A DNA stretch of 39,878 nucleotides from UBA11373 sp046714175 (lineage in GTDB: Bacteria; Actinomycetota; Acidimicrobiia; Spongiisociales; UBA11373), in NCBI GenBank assembly GCA_046714175.1, contig JBKKBI010000103.1, positions 1-39,878 on the forward strand, read 5' to 3'. Under the pieces are notes generated by a model. The model was not told the origin of the DNA, did not search any database, and was given only the letters and a program-made list of their open reading frames with translations. The position numbers and the translations under genes are program-made. Every line of letters begins with the position of its first letter. Within the stretch, counting starts at the first letter, position 1. Below are positions 29,291 through 38,007 of the stretch, piece after piece.

Positions 29291-30495
29291 TCGGACTTCC
29301 TCCCGAGCGGGTACGGCGACGTCTCACCGCGGTGTTGTTCGGCGCCGTGAGCATCGGGCGCACCGGGTACATTGCCGCGGTCACGGTCACCACGCTGGTG
29401 GCCAAGGACATGCTCGGCTCCGCCACCCTCGCAGGTGTGCCCGGGGCGGTGGCAGTGCTGGGCACGGCACTCGGCGGGCATCGCCTGGCGGCGTTCATGG
29501 AACGTCACGGCCGGCGCCGCGGTCTCGCCGCCGGTTATGGCGTAATGGCCCTTGGTGCTGCCGGCGCCGCGGCCGCCACCGCTCTGGCATCGTTCCCGCT
29601 CTTGATCGTTGCACTCGCGGTGTTCGGGTTCGGAGCCAGCGCCGACAGTCTGTCGCGCTATGCCGCGGCCGACATCCACCCTCCGGAGCGCCGCGGTGCC
29701 GCTATCGCCTTCGTCGTCTGGGCGGGCACGATCGGGTCGGTGTTGGGACCGACGCTGCTCTCCCCCGCAGAGGGGCTGGGACGGGCGATGGGAATCGACC
29801 CACTTGCCGGCTCCTATGTGGTCGCGGCAGCACTGGCCGCGCTGGCGTTGGCCGTCATGGCCACGCTGCTGCGACCCGACCCGCTCCAATTCGCCGCCGC
29901 CTCGCCCGGGCTCCAGGGGGATGCCGCGATCGTCCCCTCCAACGCAGTGCGCATTGCCGTGACGAGTCTCGCGGTCAGCCAGATGGTCATGGTGTTGATC
30001 ATGGTGATGACCCCGATTCATGTCCGTGAGCACGGCCACGGTCTGGGAACCGTCGGGGTGATCATCGCCGCTCACACCTTTGGCATGTTTGCGGTATCCC
30101 CGCTGACCGGCCTCGCCGCCGACCGTCTGGGACGGCTCCCGGTGATCCTGGTGGGCCACGCGGTTCTGGCGCTGGCTGCGGCGCTGGCGGCCGTGGCCGA
30201 CGAGACCTCGGTGGCCACACTCACCGCGGCGCTGTTCCTGCTCGGCCTGGGATGGAACCTGTCGTTCGTCGCCGGCAGCGCTCTGCTCACCGATGGCGCC
30301 CCGGCGGAGCGCCGGGTGCGGCTTCAAGGACGCGGCGATGCGGTCGTGTGGACCGCGGGGGCGATAGCCGGCGCCGGGTCGGGGCTGCTCCTCGCCGCGG
30401 GTTCGTATGCCCTGCTCTGTGTCGTCGGAGGGCTGCTGACCATCGTGCCCACGATCGTGATGATCCGACTGCGCCCCGAACCGCTGCCGGTCTGA
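29287..30495 (+). CDS. MFS transporter
   Basis: A 402-residue major facilitator with about 12 hydrophobic helices and the usual basic cytoplasmic loop (FMERHGRRRGLAAGYG) between helices 2 and 3. A second-half repeat is seen in GLAADRLGRLPVILVG. The GTG start at 29287 is set by the GTGA overlap with pgpA; a longer frame starts inside pgpA and is rejected. Export of a drug or metabolite is the default guess, and no substrate-specific motif is evident. Confidence 0.9.
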   Translation: MIGLPPERVRRRLTAVLFGAVSIGRTGYIAAVTVTTLVAKDMLGSATLAGVPGAVAVLGTALGGHRLAAFMERHGRRRGLAAGYGVMALGAAGAAAATALASFPLLIVALAVFGFGASADSLSRYAAADIHPPERRGAAIAFVVWAGTIGSVLGPTLLSPAEGLGRAMGIDPLAGSYVVAAALAALALAVMATLLRPDPLQFAAASPGLQGDAAIVPSNAVRIAVTSLAVSQMVMVLIMVMTPIHVREHGHGLGTVGVIIAAHTFGMFAVSPLTGLAADRLGRLPVILVGHAVLALAAALAAVADETSVATLTAALFLLGLGWNLSFVAGSALLTDGAPAERRVRLQGRGDAVVWTAGAIAGAGSGLLLAAGSYALLCVVGGLLTIVPTIVMIRLRPEPLPV

Positions 30496-30505
30496 CTCCG
30501 TCCGC

Positions 30506-30727
30506 CTACCTGATGTTGAAGTACCAGTACCAGGTGGCGAAGCTGAGAAGTCCGCCGAAGATCGCCGCCTTCATCACGTGTTTCATCAGTCCCCAGACGA
30601 ACAGGGCGGCCGTGAGAAGGCCGACCCCGATCAGCATCGCCAGCAGCACCGGGTTGGCCTTGACCGTGTCGATGATCTCCTCGGCGTTTTTCGGGATGGT
30701 CGAAACCTGAGAGAGAATGGAGGACAT
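30506..30727 (-). CDS. Small membrane protein, two transmembrane helices
   Basis: A 73-residue protein with a short soluble N-terminus (MSSILSQVSTIPKNAEEI) and two hydrophobic helices (PVLLAMLIGVGLLTAALFVW and AIFGGLLSFATWYWYF). No family is recognised. A TAACCT hexamer 7 nt before ATG 30727 supports both the gene and its start. It is divergent from the LCP gene and could be a partner or independent. The longer frame to 30841 overlaps the LCP start. Confidence 0.7.
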   Translation of the reverse strand: MSSILSQVSTIPKNAEEIIDTVKANPVLLAMLIGVGLLTAALFVWGLMKHVMKAAIFGGLLSFATWYWYFNIR

Positions 30728-30734
30728 GAGCCGC

Positions 30735-30740
30735 AGGTTA
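30735..30740 (-). promoter_or_regulatory. Leaderless-type -10 (TAACCT) of the small membrane protein gene
   Basis: TAACCT, 7 nt (gcggctc), then ATG 30727. Confidence 0.5.
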
Positions 30741-30799
30741 GGGCTCGCGGCACGGTGCACAGGTGACCCCAGGCGTGTCGATTGTCCACGGTGCCGTCG

Positions 30800-30805
30800 T
30801 AACAT
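30800..30805 (+). promoter_or_regulatory. -10 (TAACAT) of the LCP gene
   Basis: TAACAT, 8 nt (gaccgccc), then ATG 30814. A leaderless or near-leaderless arrangement. Confidence 0.5.
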
Positions 30806-30813
30806 GACCGCCC

Positions 30814-32301
30814 ATGCCGCCGCCCCGACGACCCCATCCATTCGTCGCGGCCGCCCTCTCCGCGGTGGTCCCCGGTGCCGGCCAGTGGTACGCCGGGAGC
30901 CGAAGACGAGCCAAGATCTTTCTGCTGGTCACAGTCGCCCTCGTCATGCCGGCGATCGCGCTGTACGTCATGGTGTTTTACGTGAGCGGTATCGGGTTCG
31001 CCGTGACCCTGTCGCGGCCCTTCTTCGAGAATCCCAATCTGCTCGGCCTGCTGTTGGTGGCCAATGCCGGACTGCTCGTGTTCCGCGCCCTTGTCGTGGT
31101 CGATGCGTTTCTCGCGGCTCGCGGTGGTCGGCTGCGCGGCGGTGCCTCCGCAGGAGCGGTGGTGGTCGGTCTCGCATTCGTGCTCGTACTCACCGCCATC
31201 CCCCACTATTGGGTCGGGGAGCGCAACCTCGCCATGTACACCGCCTTCACCCACGACTACAACGTCGACCCGGGCCAGGTGAACATCGATGACGTCACCA
31301 CAACGACTGGCGGGTCGGGCACGGTGGCGACCACGACCACGACCCATCCCACCAACGCCTTCCCCGATGAGGGCCGGGTGAACGTGCTACTCCTCGGGGC
31401 GGACTCGGGAGAAGGACGGGAGAGCCTCCGTACCGACACGATGGTGGTGGTCAGCCTCGACCCCGCCACCGGATGGACCGCCATGTTCAGCATCCCCCGC
31501 AACCTCCGCCGGGTGCCACTGCCACCGGATCATCCCGCCACCGATTGGTGGGGCGATGCCTGCCCTGGGTGCTACCCACAACTGCTCAATCTGCTCTATT
31601 CGGACGGGCTGACCCGTCCCGACCTGTGGGGCGGGCCCAACTCAGGCGCCAACGCGATGAAGGCAACGATCGGGCACTTGCTCGGGATCGACATCCACTA
31701 CTACGCGATGGTGGACATGGTCGGCTTCATCGCCATCGTCGATGCCATCGGTGGTATCGACATCGAAGTCCCCGAGGCGGTCTACAACCCTGAGTACAAC
31801 TTTGCACCGGGAGAGGAGAACCAGGTTCTCGACATCCCGGCGGGGCTGCAGCATCTCGACGGGCGCACCGCGCTCGGTTATGCGCGGTCCCGCGCCCAGG
31901 GCAACGACTTCGACCGCATGAGCAAGCAGCGTTGTGTCTTGCAGGCGATCGCCGCCCAGACCGATCCCGTCACTGCAATCCGGGAGTTCCCCACCATCGT
32001 CGATGTCATCACGGACAACGTCTTCACCGACATCCCCATCAGTACCCTGCCCGATTTCATCGGCCTGTTGGAGAAGTTCGAGCCCGATGAGGTGGTGTCG
32101 GTCCGTTACATGCCCGATGCCCCTGAGTTCGCCGGCACCGAGATCTCCTACATCGCCGCCTTCACAACGGACCGCTATCCGATCCCGGACCGGGACTTCA
32201 TCGCCGAGCGCACCGCAACGGCCATCAGCCTGCCCCCGCTGGAGGCTATTGCCGCACTGGGGCTGCAACGGCTCGAAGACGTCTGCAAGATCACGGGATG
32301 A
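30814..32301 (+). CDS. LytR-CpsA-Psr (LCP) family cell-wall ligase
   Basis: A 495-residue membrane protein that likely transfers polyprenyl-linked glycopolymers to peptidoglycan, as actinobacterial LCP proteins do for arabinogalactan or teichoic acids. The N-terminal ~130 residues hold about four hydrophobic segments, including an ALSAVVPGAGQWYAG motif like TM2/DUF5683 proteins. A Thr-rich linker (DDVTTTTGGSG onward) follows. The LCP domain begins ~190 with NVLLLGADSG, RTDTMVVVSLDP, FSIPRNLR and YARSRAQGNDFDRMSKQR, which contain the conserved Arg/Asp residues. Most LCP proteins have a single anchor helix. Its last 11 bp overlap the convergent pepN gene. Confidence 0.93.
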   Translation: MPPPRRPHPFVAAALSAVVPGAGQWYAGSRRRAKIFLLVTVALVMPAIALYVMVFYVSGIGFAVTLSRPFFENPNLLGLLLVANAGLLVFRALVVVDAFLAARGGRLRGGASAGAVVVGLAFVLVLTAIPHYWVGERNLAMYTAFTHDYNVDPGQVNIDDVTTTTGGSGTVATTTTTHPTNAFPDEGRVNVLLLGADSGEGRESLRTDTMVVVSLDPATGWTAMFSIPRNLRRVPLPPDHPATDWWGDACPGCYPQLLNLLYSDGLTRPDLWGGPNSGANAMKATIGHLLGIDIHYYAMVDMVGFIAIVDAIGGIDIEVPEAVYNPEYNFAPGEENQVLDIPAGLQHLDGRTALGYARSRAQGNDFDRMSKQRCVLQAIAAQTDPVTAIREFPTIVDVITDNVFTDIPISTLPDFIGLLEKFEPDEVVSVRYMPDAPEFAGTEISYIAAFTTDRYPIPDRDFIAERTATAISLPPLEAIAALGLQRLEDVCKITG

Positions 32302-34819
32302 GCCCGGCGGCCGCGACCGCGCGGCAGGAGAGGGCGCGGCGCAGGTCGTCGTCCTCCTCGAGCAGCAGCCGGCGCAACATCGGGCCGACATCGTCCCCCG
32401 CGAGCACCGCAGCGATCCGGGCACGTATGTCGGCGTCCACCCTATGGCGGGGGAAGAACACCCGGAAATAGGCGCGTGCCGCCTCCGCCTCCCACTGGGC
32501 GAACAGCGCGGCCAGGCCGGAGAAGAACGGGCCTACGAACTGTTCCACTATCGATGCCTGCTTGCGCCACCAAAAGCCGTTGCCGGCAGCACGGAGCAAG
32601 AACAGGGAGGTGTAACCGTTCCCGTGAGCCCGGTCCCACACCTCCTGCTTGACGGCAGGGTCGGGCCGCGCCGCCGCCGCGGTGATCAAGGCGCGTTCGC
32701 CGCGGTCGGTCGGATCGCGCCGCCGGTCCTCTTCGAGGCGGGCATCGGCATCGGCCAGACCGAGCGCCGCCCACCGCACCGCTACCGACCATCGCATGTC
32801 CTGGTCCACCGCCAAGCCTGTCGGCGGCGAGTCGACCAGAGCGGCGGCGGCACGGGCATCGGCCTCCGAGATTGCGGTAGTGATCATGGCTCGGGCCCAC
32901 ACCACCCGGGCATCTCCCGCGGGCGCGGCGGCGATGGCGCGGGTCGCGGTGCGGACGAATCCGGCAGCGGCGTCATCGATCCGATCCTCGGGTACGAAGC
33001 GGGAGATCATGCCGGCGGCGGTACCGACCACCATGTCCACCACGGAAAGCGAGGGCTCCGTGGGGAGATGCCGGTCGACGAGATCCAAATAGCGCAATGA
33101 CGACACTTCTCCGTCGCGCACCATGTCGTACAACGAGGACCACACCTGTTGGCGCAGCAGGGGTTCGGCGAGAGTGCCGAGATTCGCCTCGGCCCAAGCC
33201 ACCGATCCAGCATCCAATGAGACCTTGGCGTAGGCGTGATCGCCGAAGTTCGGGTATACGAAGGCGGGAACGGGACGGCCCTCGGCTCCCGGGACCGTTC
33301 CCACCAGGTCCTCGATCACCGCTGGCACCGAGGTCGTGACTCCGTCCCTGCCGACCAGCGCGACATCGAGGTGATGCGGCCGCAGGTAGGGATAGTCGTC
33401 GGGAGCGGCCTGCCGCAGCTCCAACTTGGTCACGGTGTCGCCGGTCGTGGTGATCCGGGCCGAAATCGTGTTGACCGAGGGGGTCTTCAACCAGCGTGCC
33501 GCCCACTCGACCAAATCGAGGCCACTGCCCTCCTGGAGGGCAGCGAGGAAGTCGGCGAGGGTGGCATTCGAAAACCGATGTCGGCGGAAGTAGGTGCGCA
33601 GGCCATCCCGAAAGGCATCGATGCCAATGGCTCGCACCAGCTGCTTCAGGGTGGAAGCGCCCTTGCCGTAGGTGATGCCATCGAAGTTGAGAAAGGTCTC
33701 GTCGGTCGATCCCACGGAATCGGCAATCCGATGGGTGGTCGGCCTCTGATCCTCGCGGTACGCCCACAGCTTCATCCGGGTGTTGAAGTCCTGCCAGATC
33801 TCGTCGTCACCGAGGTCGTCGAGGGCCAAGTAGGCGACATAGGAGGCAAACGACTCGTTCAGCCACAGGTCCTCCCACCACTTCATCGTCACCAGATCGC
33901 CGAACCACATGTGGGCGAGTTCGTGGGCGAAGTACTCGGCGCGGCGCCGCACCTGGTCGGCGGTCGGGGGCTCACGAAACACCACCGAGTCGGTGTAGGT
34001 GATGTTGCCCACATTCTCCATTCCACCCCAGTTGAACTCGGGTACAAAGACGTGGTCCGACTTATCGAATGGATACGGCTCGCCGAACAGGTCGGCGAAG
34101 AAGTCGATGATCCGTCCACACAACTCGAACAGGCTCGCGGCGTCCTTTTCAAGATGAGGACGCAGCGAAGCTCGGCAGAAGAGTCCCAGGGGAAGGTCAC
34201 GGTGCTGGGCGCGAAACTCGGCATACGGCCCGGCGACGATCGACATCAGATATGTGCTGAAGGGCGGGGTAGGGGCGAACCGGCGCCGGAGGCGGCCGTC
34301 TCCAGTCTCCTGCCGATCCATCTCCCGCGAAGCCCCGGTCACGACCCAATCGGCCGGTGCGGTGACCGCGACCTCAAAGGCGGCCTTGAGATCGGGCTGG
34401 TCGAAACACGGGAACAACCGGTGTGCCGAATAGGGCTCGAACTGCGTGTAGAGGTACTCCCGGCCGTCCTCGTTGTCGATGAAGTGGTGGAACCCCTCGC
34501 CGGTCTTGTCGTAGGGCCGCTGGTAGGAGATACGAATGCGATTCGCCGTCTCGAGCAGTTCACCCGGGAGTTCGATCCGGTAACCATCCCATCGTGGTTC
34601 CCGTTGGATGCCATTGATCTCGAACTCGTCGATCTGGCCCCCGACCCACTCCAGAAAAGTCCCGCCTCCCGCATGGGTGAACTGGATGGTCACATCGCCA
34701 CGAAACACCTTGGCCCCCGCCTCCAGGTCGAGGTCGAGGTGATAGGCCACACCCGACACCTGCTGGTATCGGCGAACGGCCTCGTCGCGCGTCAGGTTGT
34801 CTCGGGATGCCACGGACAT
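32291..34819 (-). CDS. pepN: Aminopeptidase N (M1 family)
   Basis: An 842-residue zinc aminopeptidase. HELAH (residues 299-303) with Glu322 (LNESFASY) forms the HExxH-x18-E zinc site. The exopeptidase motif reads GGMEN (usual GxMEN) around residue 265. A tri-domain layout with an ERAP1-like helical C-terminus is present, at full length for actinobacterial PepN. No signal peptide, so cytosolic peptide turnover. The start is ATG 34819 with an AAAGGG ribosome site; the longer frame to 35050 overlaps the epimerase gene and is rejected. It is 11 bp downstream of the epimerase gene, so probably co-transcribed. Confidence 0.96.
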   Translation of the reverse strand: MSVASRDNLTRDEAVRRYQQVSGVAYHLDLDLEAGAKVFRGDVTIQFTHAGGGTFLEWVGGQIDEFEINGIQREPRWDGYRIELPGELLETANRIRISYQRPYDKTGEGFHHFIDNEDGREYLYTQFEPYSAHRLFPCFDQPDLKAAFEVAVTAPADWVVTGASREMDRQETGDGRLRRRFAPTPPFSTYLMSIVAGPYAEFRAQHRDLPLGLFCRASLRPHLEKDAASLFELCGRIIDFFADLFGEPYPFDKSDHVFVPEFNWGGMENVGNITYTDSVVFREPPTADQVRRRAEYFAHELAHMWFGDLVTMKWWEDLWLNESFASYVAYLALDDLGDDEIWQDFNTRMKLWAYREDQRPTTHRIADSVGSTDETFLNFDGITYGKGASTLKQLVRAIGIDAFRDGLRTYFRRHRFSNATLADFLAALQEGSGLDLVEWAARWLKTPSVNTISARITTTGDTVTKLELRQAAPDDYPYLRPHHLDVALVGRDGVTTSVPAVIEDLVGTVPGAEGRPVPAFVYPNFGDHAYAKVSLDAGSVAWAEANLGTLAEPLLRQQVWSSLYDMVRDGEVSSLRYLDLVDRHLPTEPSLSVVDMVVGTAAGMISRFVPEDRIDDAAAGFVRTATRAIAAAPAGDARVVWARAMITTAISEADARAAAALVDSPPTGLAVDQDMRWSVAVRWAALGLADADARLEEDRRRDPTDRGERALITAAAARPDPAVKQEVWDRAHGNGYTSLFLLRAAGNGFWWRKQASIVEQFVGPFFSGLAALFAQWEAEAARAYFRVFFPRHRVDADIRARIAAVLAGDDVGPMLRRLLLEEDDDLRRALSCRAVAAAGLIP

Positions 34820-34830
34820 GGGGACCCTTT

Positions 34831-35811
34831 CTAGTCGGCCTGGAAGCGATCCCTGAGGAGCCACTCGATCGCTCCGGGCAGACCCTCCTCCAGCGAGCGG
34901 GGGGCGAACCCGAGTTCGGAGCGCGCCTTGGCGTCCGAAGCCAGGTAGGTGACCCCGGTGGCCACCCGGAGGCGATCCGCCACTGGGCGCAACGGCGGCG
35001 CCACGGCGGCGAGACCGCGCATCATCCCGGCTGCAGGCCACACAAACCACGGGGGCAACGGGATCGGCGGCATGCGCCGGCCCACCACCTTGCCAGCGCG
35101 CGTCAGCACATCACGAACCGTGTGGGGATCGCCGCCGATCACGTACGACTCCCCCGGCTTGCCGAACTGCATCGCCTGCAGGTGAGCGCGGGCGACGTCC
35201 TCGACGTGCCCCCAGCAATACGCCGCGGACGCGGAAACAAAACGGGCCCGGCCGAGCAGGTAACGGGTGAGCATGTCCGCCATTAGCGACGTGTCCCGCG
35301 GGCCGTACACGACGCCGGGGAGAACCAGGATGGCAGGGAGACCCTTCTCCATCATCGGAAGGGCGACGTCGTAGTGGACCCCGGCCTTGACCCGATCGTA
35401 GGCGGTCAGGTGCTCACCGGTATGGCGGTAGGTCTCGTCCACCACCTTGCCTTTGGTGTCGGAGAACACCGCGATCGTCGAGGTGATCACGACTCGGGGG
35501 ATGCCGTGCTCTCGCACCAACTCGAGGACGTTGCGCGTACCGGTGAGGTTCACTGCCTCGGCGGTCTTGTAGCGGGTGTAGAGGATTCGGTGGCCGGCGA
35601 GATGGAACACGCCTTCCACGCCTCGCATCCCGCGCCGCAGCGCCTCCTTGTCGATGAGGGTCCCCACATGCGGGCGCACTCCGAACTCTGCAATGTCGCG
35701 CGCCTCATCCCGGTCGGCCACCAGGGCAGTCACCGCGTGCCCCCCCTCGAGCAGCTCGGCGGTGACATACCCACCCAGAAAGCCGGTAGCCCCGGTGACG
35801 AAGTAGTGCAT
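34831..35811 (-). CDS. NAD-dependent epimerase/dehydratase (extended SDR)
   Basis: A 326-residue extended SDR. TGATGFLGG is at residues 6-14, and the catalytic Tyr138 and Lys142 (YDRVKAG) and Ser111/Thr112 (VVITSTIAVF) are placed as expected. The VFHLAG motif of atypical/extended SDRs and GPRDTSLM are also present. It resembles dihydroflavonol-4-reductase-like or hopanoid-associated sugar-epimerase-like proteins; the substrate is unknown. A TACCAT element lies 11 nt upstream of ATG 35811. It is followed closely by pepN. Confidence 0.92.
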   Translation of the reverse strand: MHYFVTGATGFLGGYVTAELLEGGHAVTALVADRDEARDIAEFGVRPHVGTLIDKEALRRGMRGVEGVFHLAGHRILYTRYKTAEAVNLTGTRNVLELVREHGIPRVVITSTIAVFSDTKGKVVDETYRHTGEHLTAYDRVKAGVHYDVALPMMEKGLPAILVLPGVVYGPRDTSLMADMLTRYLLGRARFVSASAAYCWGHVEDVARAHLQAMQFGKPGESYVIGGDPHTVRDVLTRAGKVVGRRMPPIPLPPWFVWPAAGMMRGLAAVAPPLRPVADRLRVATGVTYLASDAKARSELGFAPRSLEEGLPGAIEWLLRDRFQAD

Positions 35812-35835
35812 GGGAGGTGATGATGGTAGGAGTCG

Positions 35836-35870
35836 GTACCAGGCACCGGCACGGCGCCGGGTTCCGGTAC
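35836..35870. terminator. Imperfect long hairpin between the HAD and epimerase genes
   Basis: Outer stem GTACC/GGTAC and inner stem CCGGC/GCCGG around a 5-nt loop, with a partly paired internal region. On the plus strand it is followed by TTTGTTG and on the minus strand preceded by the matching A-rich stretch, so it could act in either direction. Confidence 0.35.
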
Positions 35871-35889
35871 TTTGTTGTGAGCCGTCTTG

Positions 35890-35912
35890 GCCAGAGCAAC
35901 CACCCCTCTGGC
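35890..35912 (-). terminator. Stem-loop after the gatCAB-HAD operon
   Basis: A perfect 7-bp stem GCCAGAG/CTCTGGC with a 9-nt loop, 15 nt past the HAD gene stop. There is no T-tract. The 115-bp gap 35812-35926 holds this, the second hairpin and the epimerase promoter. Confidence 0.4.
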
Positions 35913-35926
35913 TGATGACCTATGAC

Positions 35927-36568
35927 TTACCCCAGCCCTACCGCTCCGGGTGTGATCTCGTCGACGACTATCCCTCCTGCGCGCTCCAAAGCCACACGGT
36001 CGCCGTGAGCGCGCACCACCGCCACCGTCTTCATCCCTGCCGCCAACGCGGCTCGGACTCCGATCGAGGTATCTTCGATGGCGACGCACCCGGTCGGATC
36101 GACCCCGAGGAGTTCTGCCGCCCGCAGGTACACATCGGGGGCCGGCTTGGCGTGCGCCACCTCGTCGCCGGCAACGGAGGCGACGAAACGCGCCTCGAGA
36201 TGGGAACTCTCCAGGGTCAGGTCGAGACGCTCCCGCGGACTGGCGGTGGCCACCGCGACTGGCACGCCAGCGACATCACATGCGCTGAGAACCAGGGTGG
36301 CGTCGACGAAACGGATCAGACCACGCCGATACGACGTGCTGAGCGCGGCGAGTAGCCGCGGCCACAACACGGTGTCGGTCGGCAGCGGGCCGAGGGCAGC
36401 CAGGGCGTCTCGGGTAGGCCCGTAACCGAGGCCGATGCAGCGGTAGATGTCGGTTGCAGTTGCGGGGTGACCGAGGCTCGACAGCACCTCGAGCCACGAC
36501 GACACCGAGTGCGGTTCGGAGTCCACGAGGACCCCGTCGCAATCGAAGATCACTGCGGCTGGGTTCAC
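35927..36568 (-). CDS. HAD-superfamily hydrolase (beta-phosphoglucomutase-like)
   Basis: A 213-residue HAD phosphatase with a helical cap. The nucleophile Asp9 and acid/base Asp11 are in FDCDGVLVDSEP. Motif II Thr/Ser is in VATASPRE, the motif III Lys in HAKPAPDVY, and the motif IV Asp in AIEDTSIGV. This is the subgroup of beta-phosphoglucomutases and small sugar-phosphate phosphatases. The GTG start overlaps the gatB stop (GTGA), so it is the last gene of the gatCAB operon. The link to tRNA amidation is unexplained and may be incidental. Confidence 0.92.
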   Translation of the reverse strand: MNPAAVIFDCDGVLVDSEPHSVSSWLEVLSSLGHPATATDIYRCIGLGYGPTRDALAALGPLPTDTVLWPRLLAALSTSYRRGLIRFVDATLVLSACDVAGVPVAVATASPRERLDLTLESSHLEARFVASVAGDEVAHAKPAPDVYLRAAELLGVDPTGCVAIEDTSIGVRAALAAGMKTVAVVRAHGDRVALERAGGIVVDEITPGAVGLG

Positions 36569-38007
36569 GCCGTCGTCTGGGCGCGCACGAGGCGGTCGAT
36601 CACCTTCGGGTCGGCCTTGCCCGCTCCCGCCCGCATCACCTGCCCCACGAGAAACCCGATCAGCTTGTCCTCTCCGGCGGCGATCCGAGCCACCTCGCCG
36701 GGGTGGGCGGCCAGCACCGCGGCAACGAGCGCCGCGATCTCGACTTCGTCGGACACCTGGAGTAGATCGCGCCCCGTCGCCACTCGCTCCGGGGTTCCCT
36801 CCCCGGCCAGCACGCCGATCAGCACATCCTTGGCCGCGGTGGCCGAGACCCGGCCGGCCTCGACCATCGCCACCAGTTGCGCCAGTCCAGCTCCGTCGAT
36901 GGCGAGTGCCTCCGGTTCGTCACCGGTGCGGTTGAGGTGCGCCGTGATCTCTCCGGTGACCCAATTGGCAGCGCGCCGGGGATCGGCTCCGGAGGCGATT
37001 GCACCTTCAAAGAGCGCAACCAGCGGACTACTCGCCAGCGAGGCCGCGGTCGCGGCGTCGACACCGGCGGAGACGTAACGGGCGCGGCGCGCCGCGGGCA
37101 ATTCCGGAAGCACGGCGCGGATCGCGGCGATTGTCTCATCCGTCGTCTGCAGGGGCACCAGGTCGGGTTCGGCGAAGTACCGATAGTCGCTCGACTCCTC
37201 CTTCGACCGCCCCGGCCGGGTGCGGCCCGCCTCCTCATCCCAGTGACGGGTCTCCTGGGCGATGTTCCCGCCACCGTCCAACAGCCCGCTCTGCCGCTCG
37301 ATCTCGTGCGCCAGGGCTCGCTGCAGCGACCGCAGCGAGTTCATGTTCTTCACCTCGACCTTGGTGCCAAAGGCGCTGGCTCCCGGGGAACGCAGCGAGA
37401 CATTGGCGTCGAAACGCATCGAGCCCTCTTCGAGGCGGGCATCGGAAATCCCTAGCGCCAGGATCACCGCACGCAGTTCCTGGGCGTAGGCGCGTGCCTC
37501 ATCGGGGGTGCGGATGTCGGGCTCGGACACCACCTCCATCAGCGGCACCCCGGAGCGGTTGAAGTCGAGCAGGGTCGATTCCGCCTCATGGATGCGCCCG
37601 CCGCCCCCGAGATGCGTGCTCTTCCCGGTGTCCTCCTCGAGGTGGACGCGGGTCACACCGATACGGCGTCCCCCGGCTCCGCCGTCGATGTCGAGGTGCC
37701 CGCCGACGCACAGGGGCAGATCGAACTGCGAGATCTGATAGTTCTTGGGCAGGTCGGCGTAGAAGTAGTTCTTGCGGTGAAATACCGAATGCGCCGCGAT
37801 GCTGCAGTCCAGCGCCAGCCCCAAGGCGATGGTCCAGCGGATCGCCTTCTCGTTGGGTACGGGGAGCGCCCCCGGCAGTCCCAGGCACACCGGGCACACG
37901 TTGCTGTTGGGCTCGCCCCCGAAGTCCACCGGACAGCCACAAAACATCTTGGAGCGAGTTCGCAACTCGACATGGGTCTCGATACCAATCACTGCCTCCC
38001 AGGTCAT
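36565..38007 (-). CDS. gatB: Asp-tRNA(Asn)/Glu-tRNA(Gln) amidotransferase subunit B
   Basis: A 480-residue tRNA-binding and kinase subunit of GatCAB, which phosphorylates the misacylated Glu or Asp and accepts ammonia from GatA. The zinc ligands Cys23, Cys25, Cys38 and Cys41 (FCGCPVD and NVCPVCLG) are intact. HRKNYFYADLPKNYQISQ, LEEDTGKSTH and DFNRSGVPLMEVVSEPD are canonical. The C-terminal YqeY-like tail domain is present. The ATG overlaps the gatA stop (ATGA). Confidence 0.98.
   Translation of the reverse strand: MTWEAVIGIETHVELRTRSKMFCGCPVDFGGEPNSNVCPVCLGLPGALPVPNEKAIRWTIALGLALDCSIAAHSVFHRKNYFYADLPKNYQISQFDLPLCVGGHLDIDGGAGGRRIGVTRVHLEEDTGKSTHLGGGGRIHEAESTLLDFNRSGVPLMEVVSEPDIRTPDEARAYAQELRAVILALGISDARLEEGSMRFDANVSLRSPGASAFGTKVEVKNMNSLRSLQRALAHEIERQSGLLDGGGNIAQETRHWDEEAGRTRPGRSKEESSDYRYFAEPDLVPLQTTDETIAAIRAVLPELPAARRARYVSAGVDAATAASLASSPLVALFEGAIASGADPRRAANWVTGEITAHLNRTGDEPEALAIDGAGLAQLVAMVEAGRVSATAAKDVLIGVLAGEGTPERVATGRDLLQVSDEVEIAALVAAVLAAHPGEVARIAAGEDKLIGFLVGQVMRAGAGKADPKVIDRLVRAQTTA

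Noticed and set aside
33236..34834. A 532-residue plus-strand frame opposite pepN
   Set aside because: Antisense shadow of a full-length M1 aminopeptidase; no signal or domain features.
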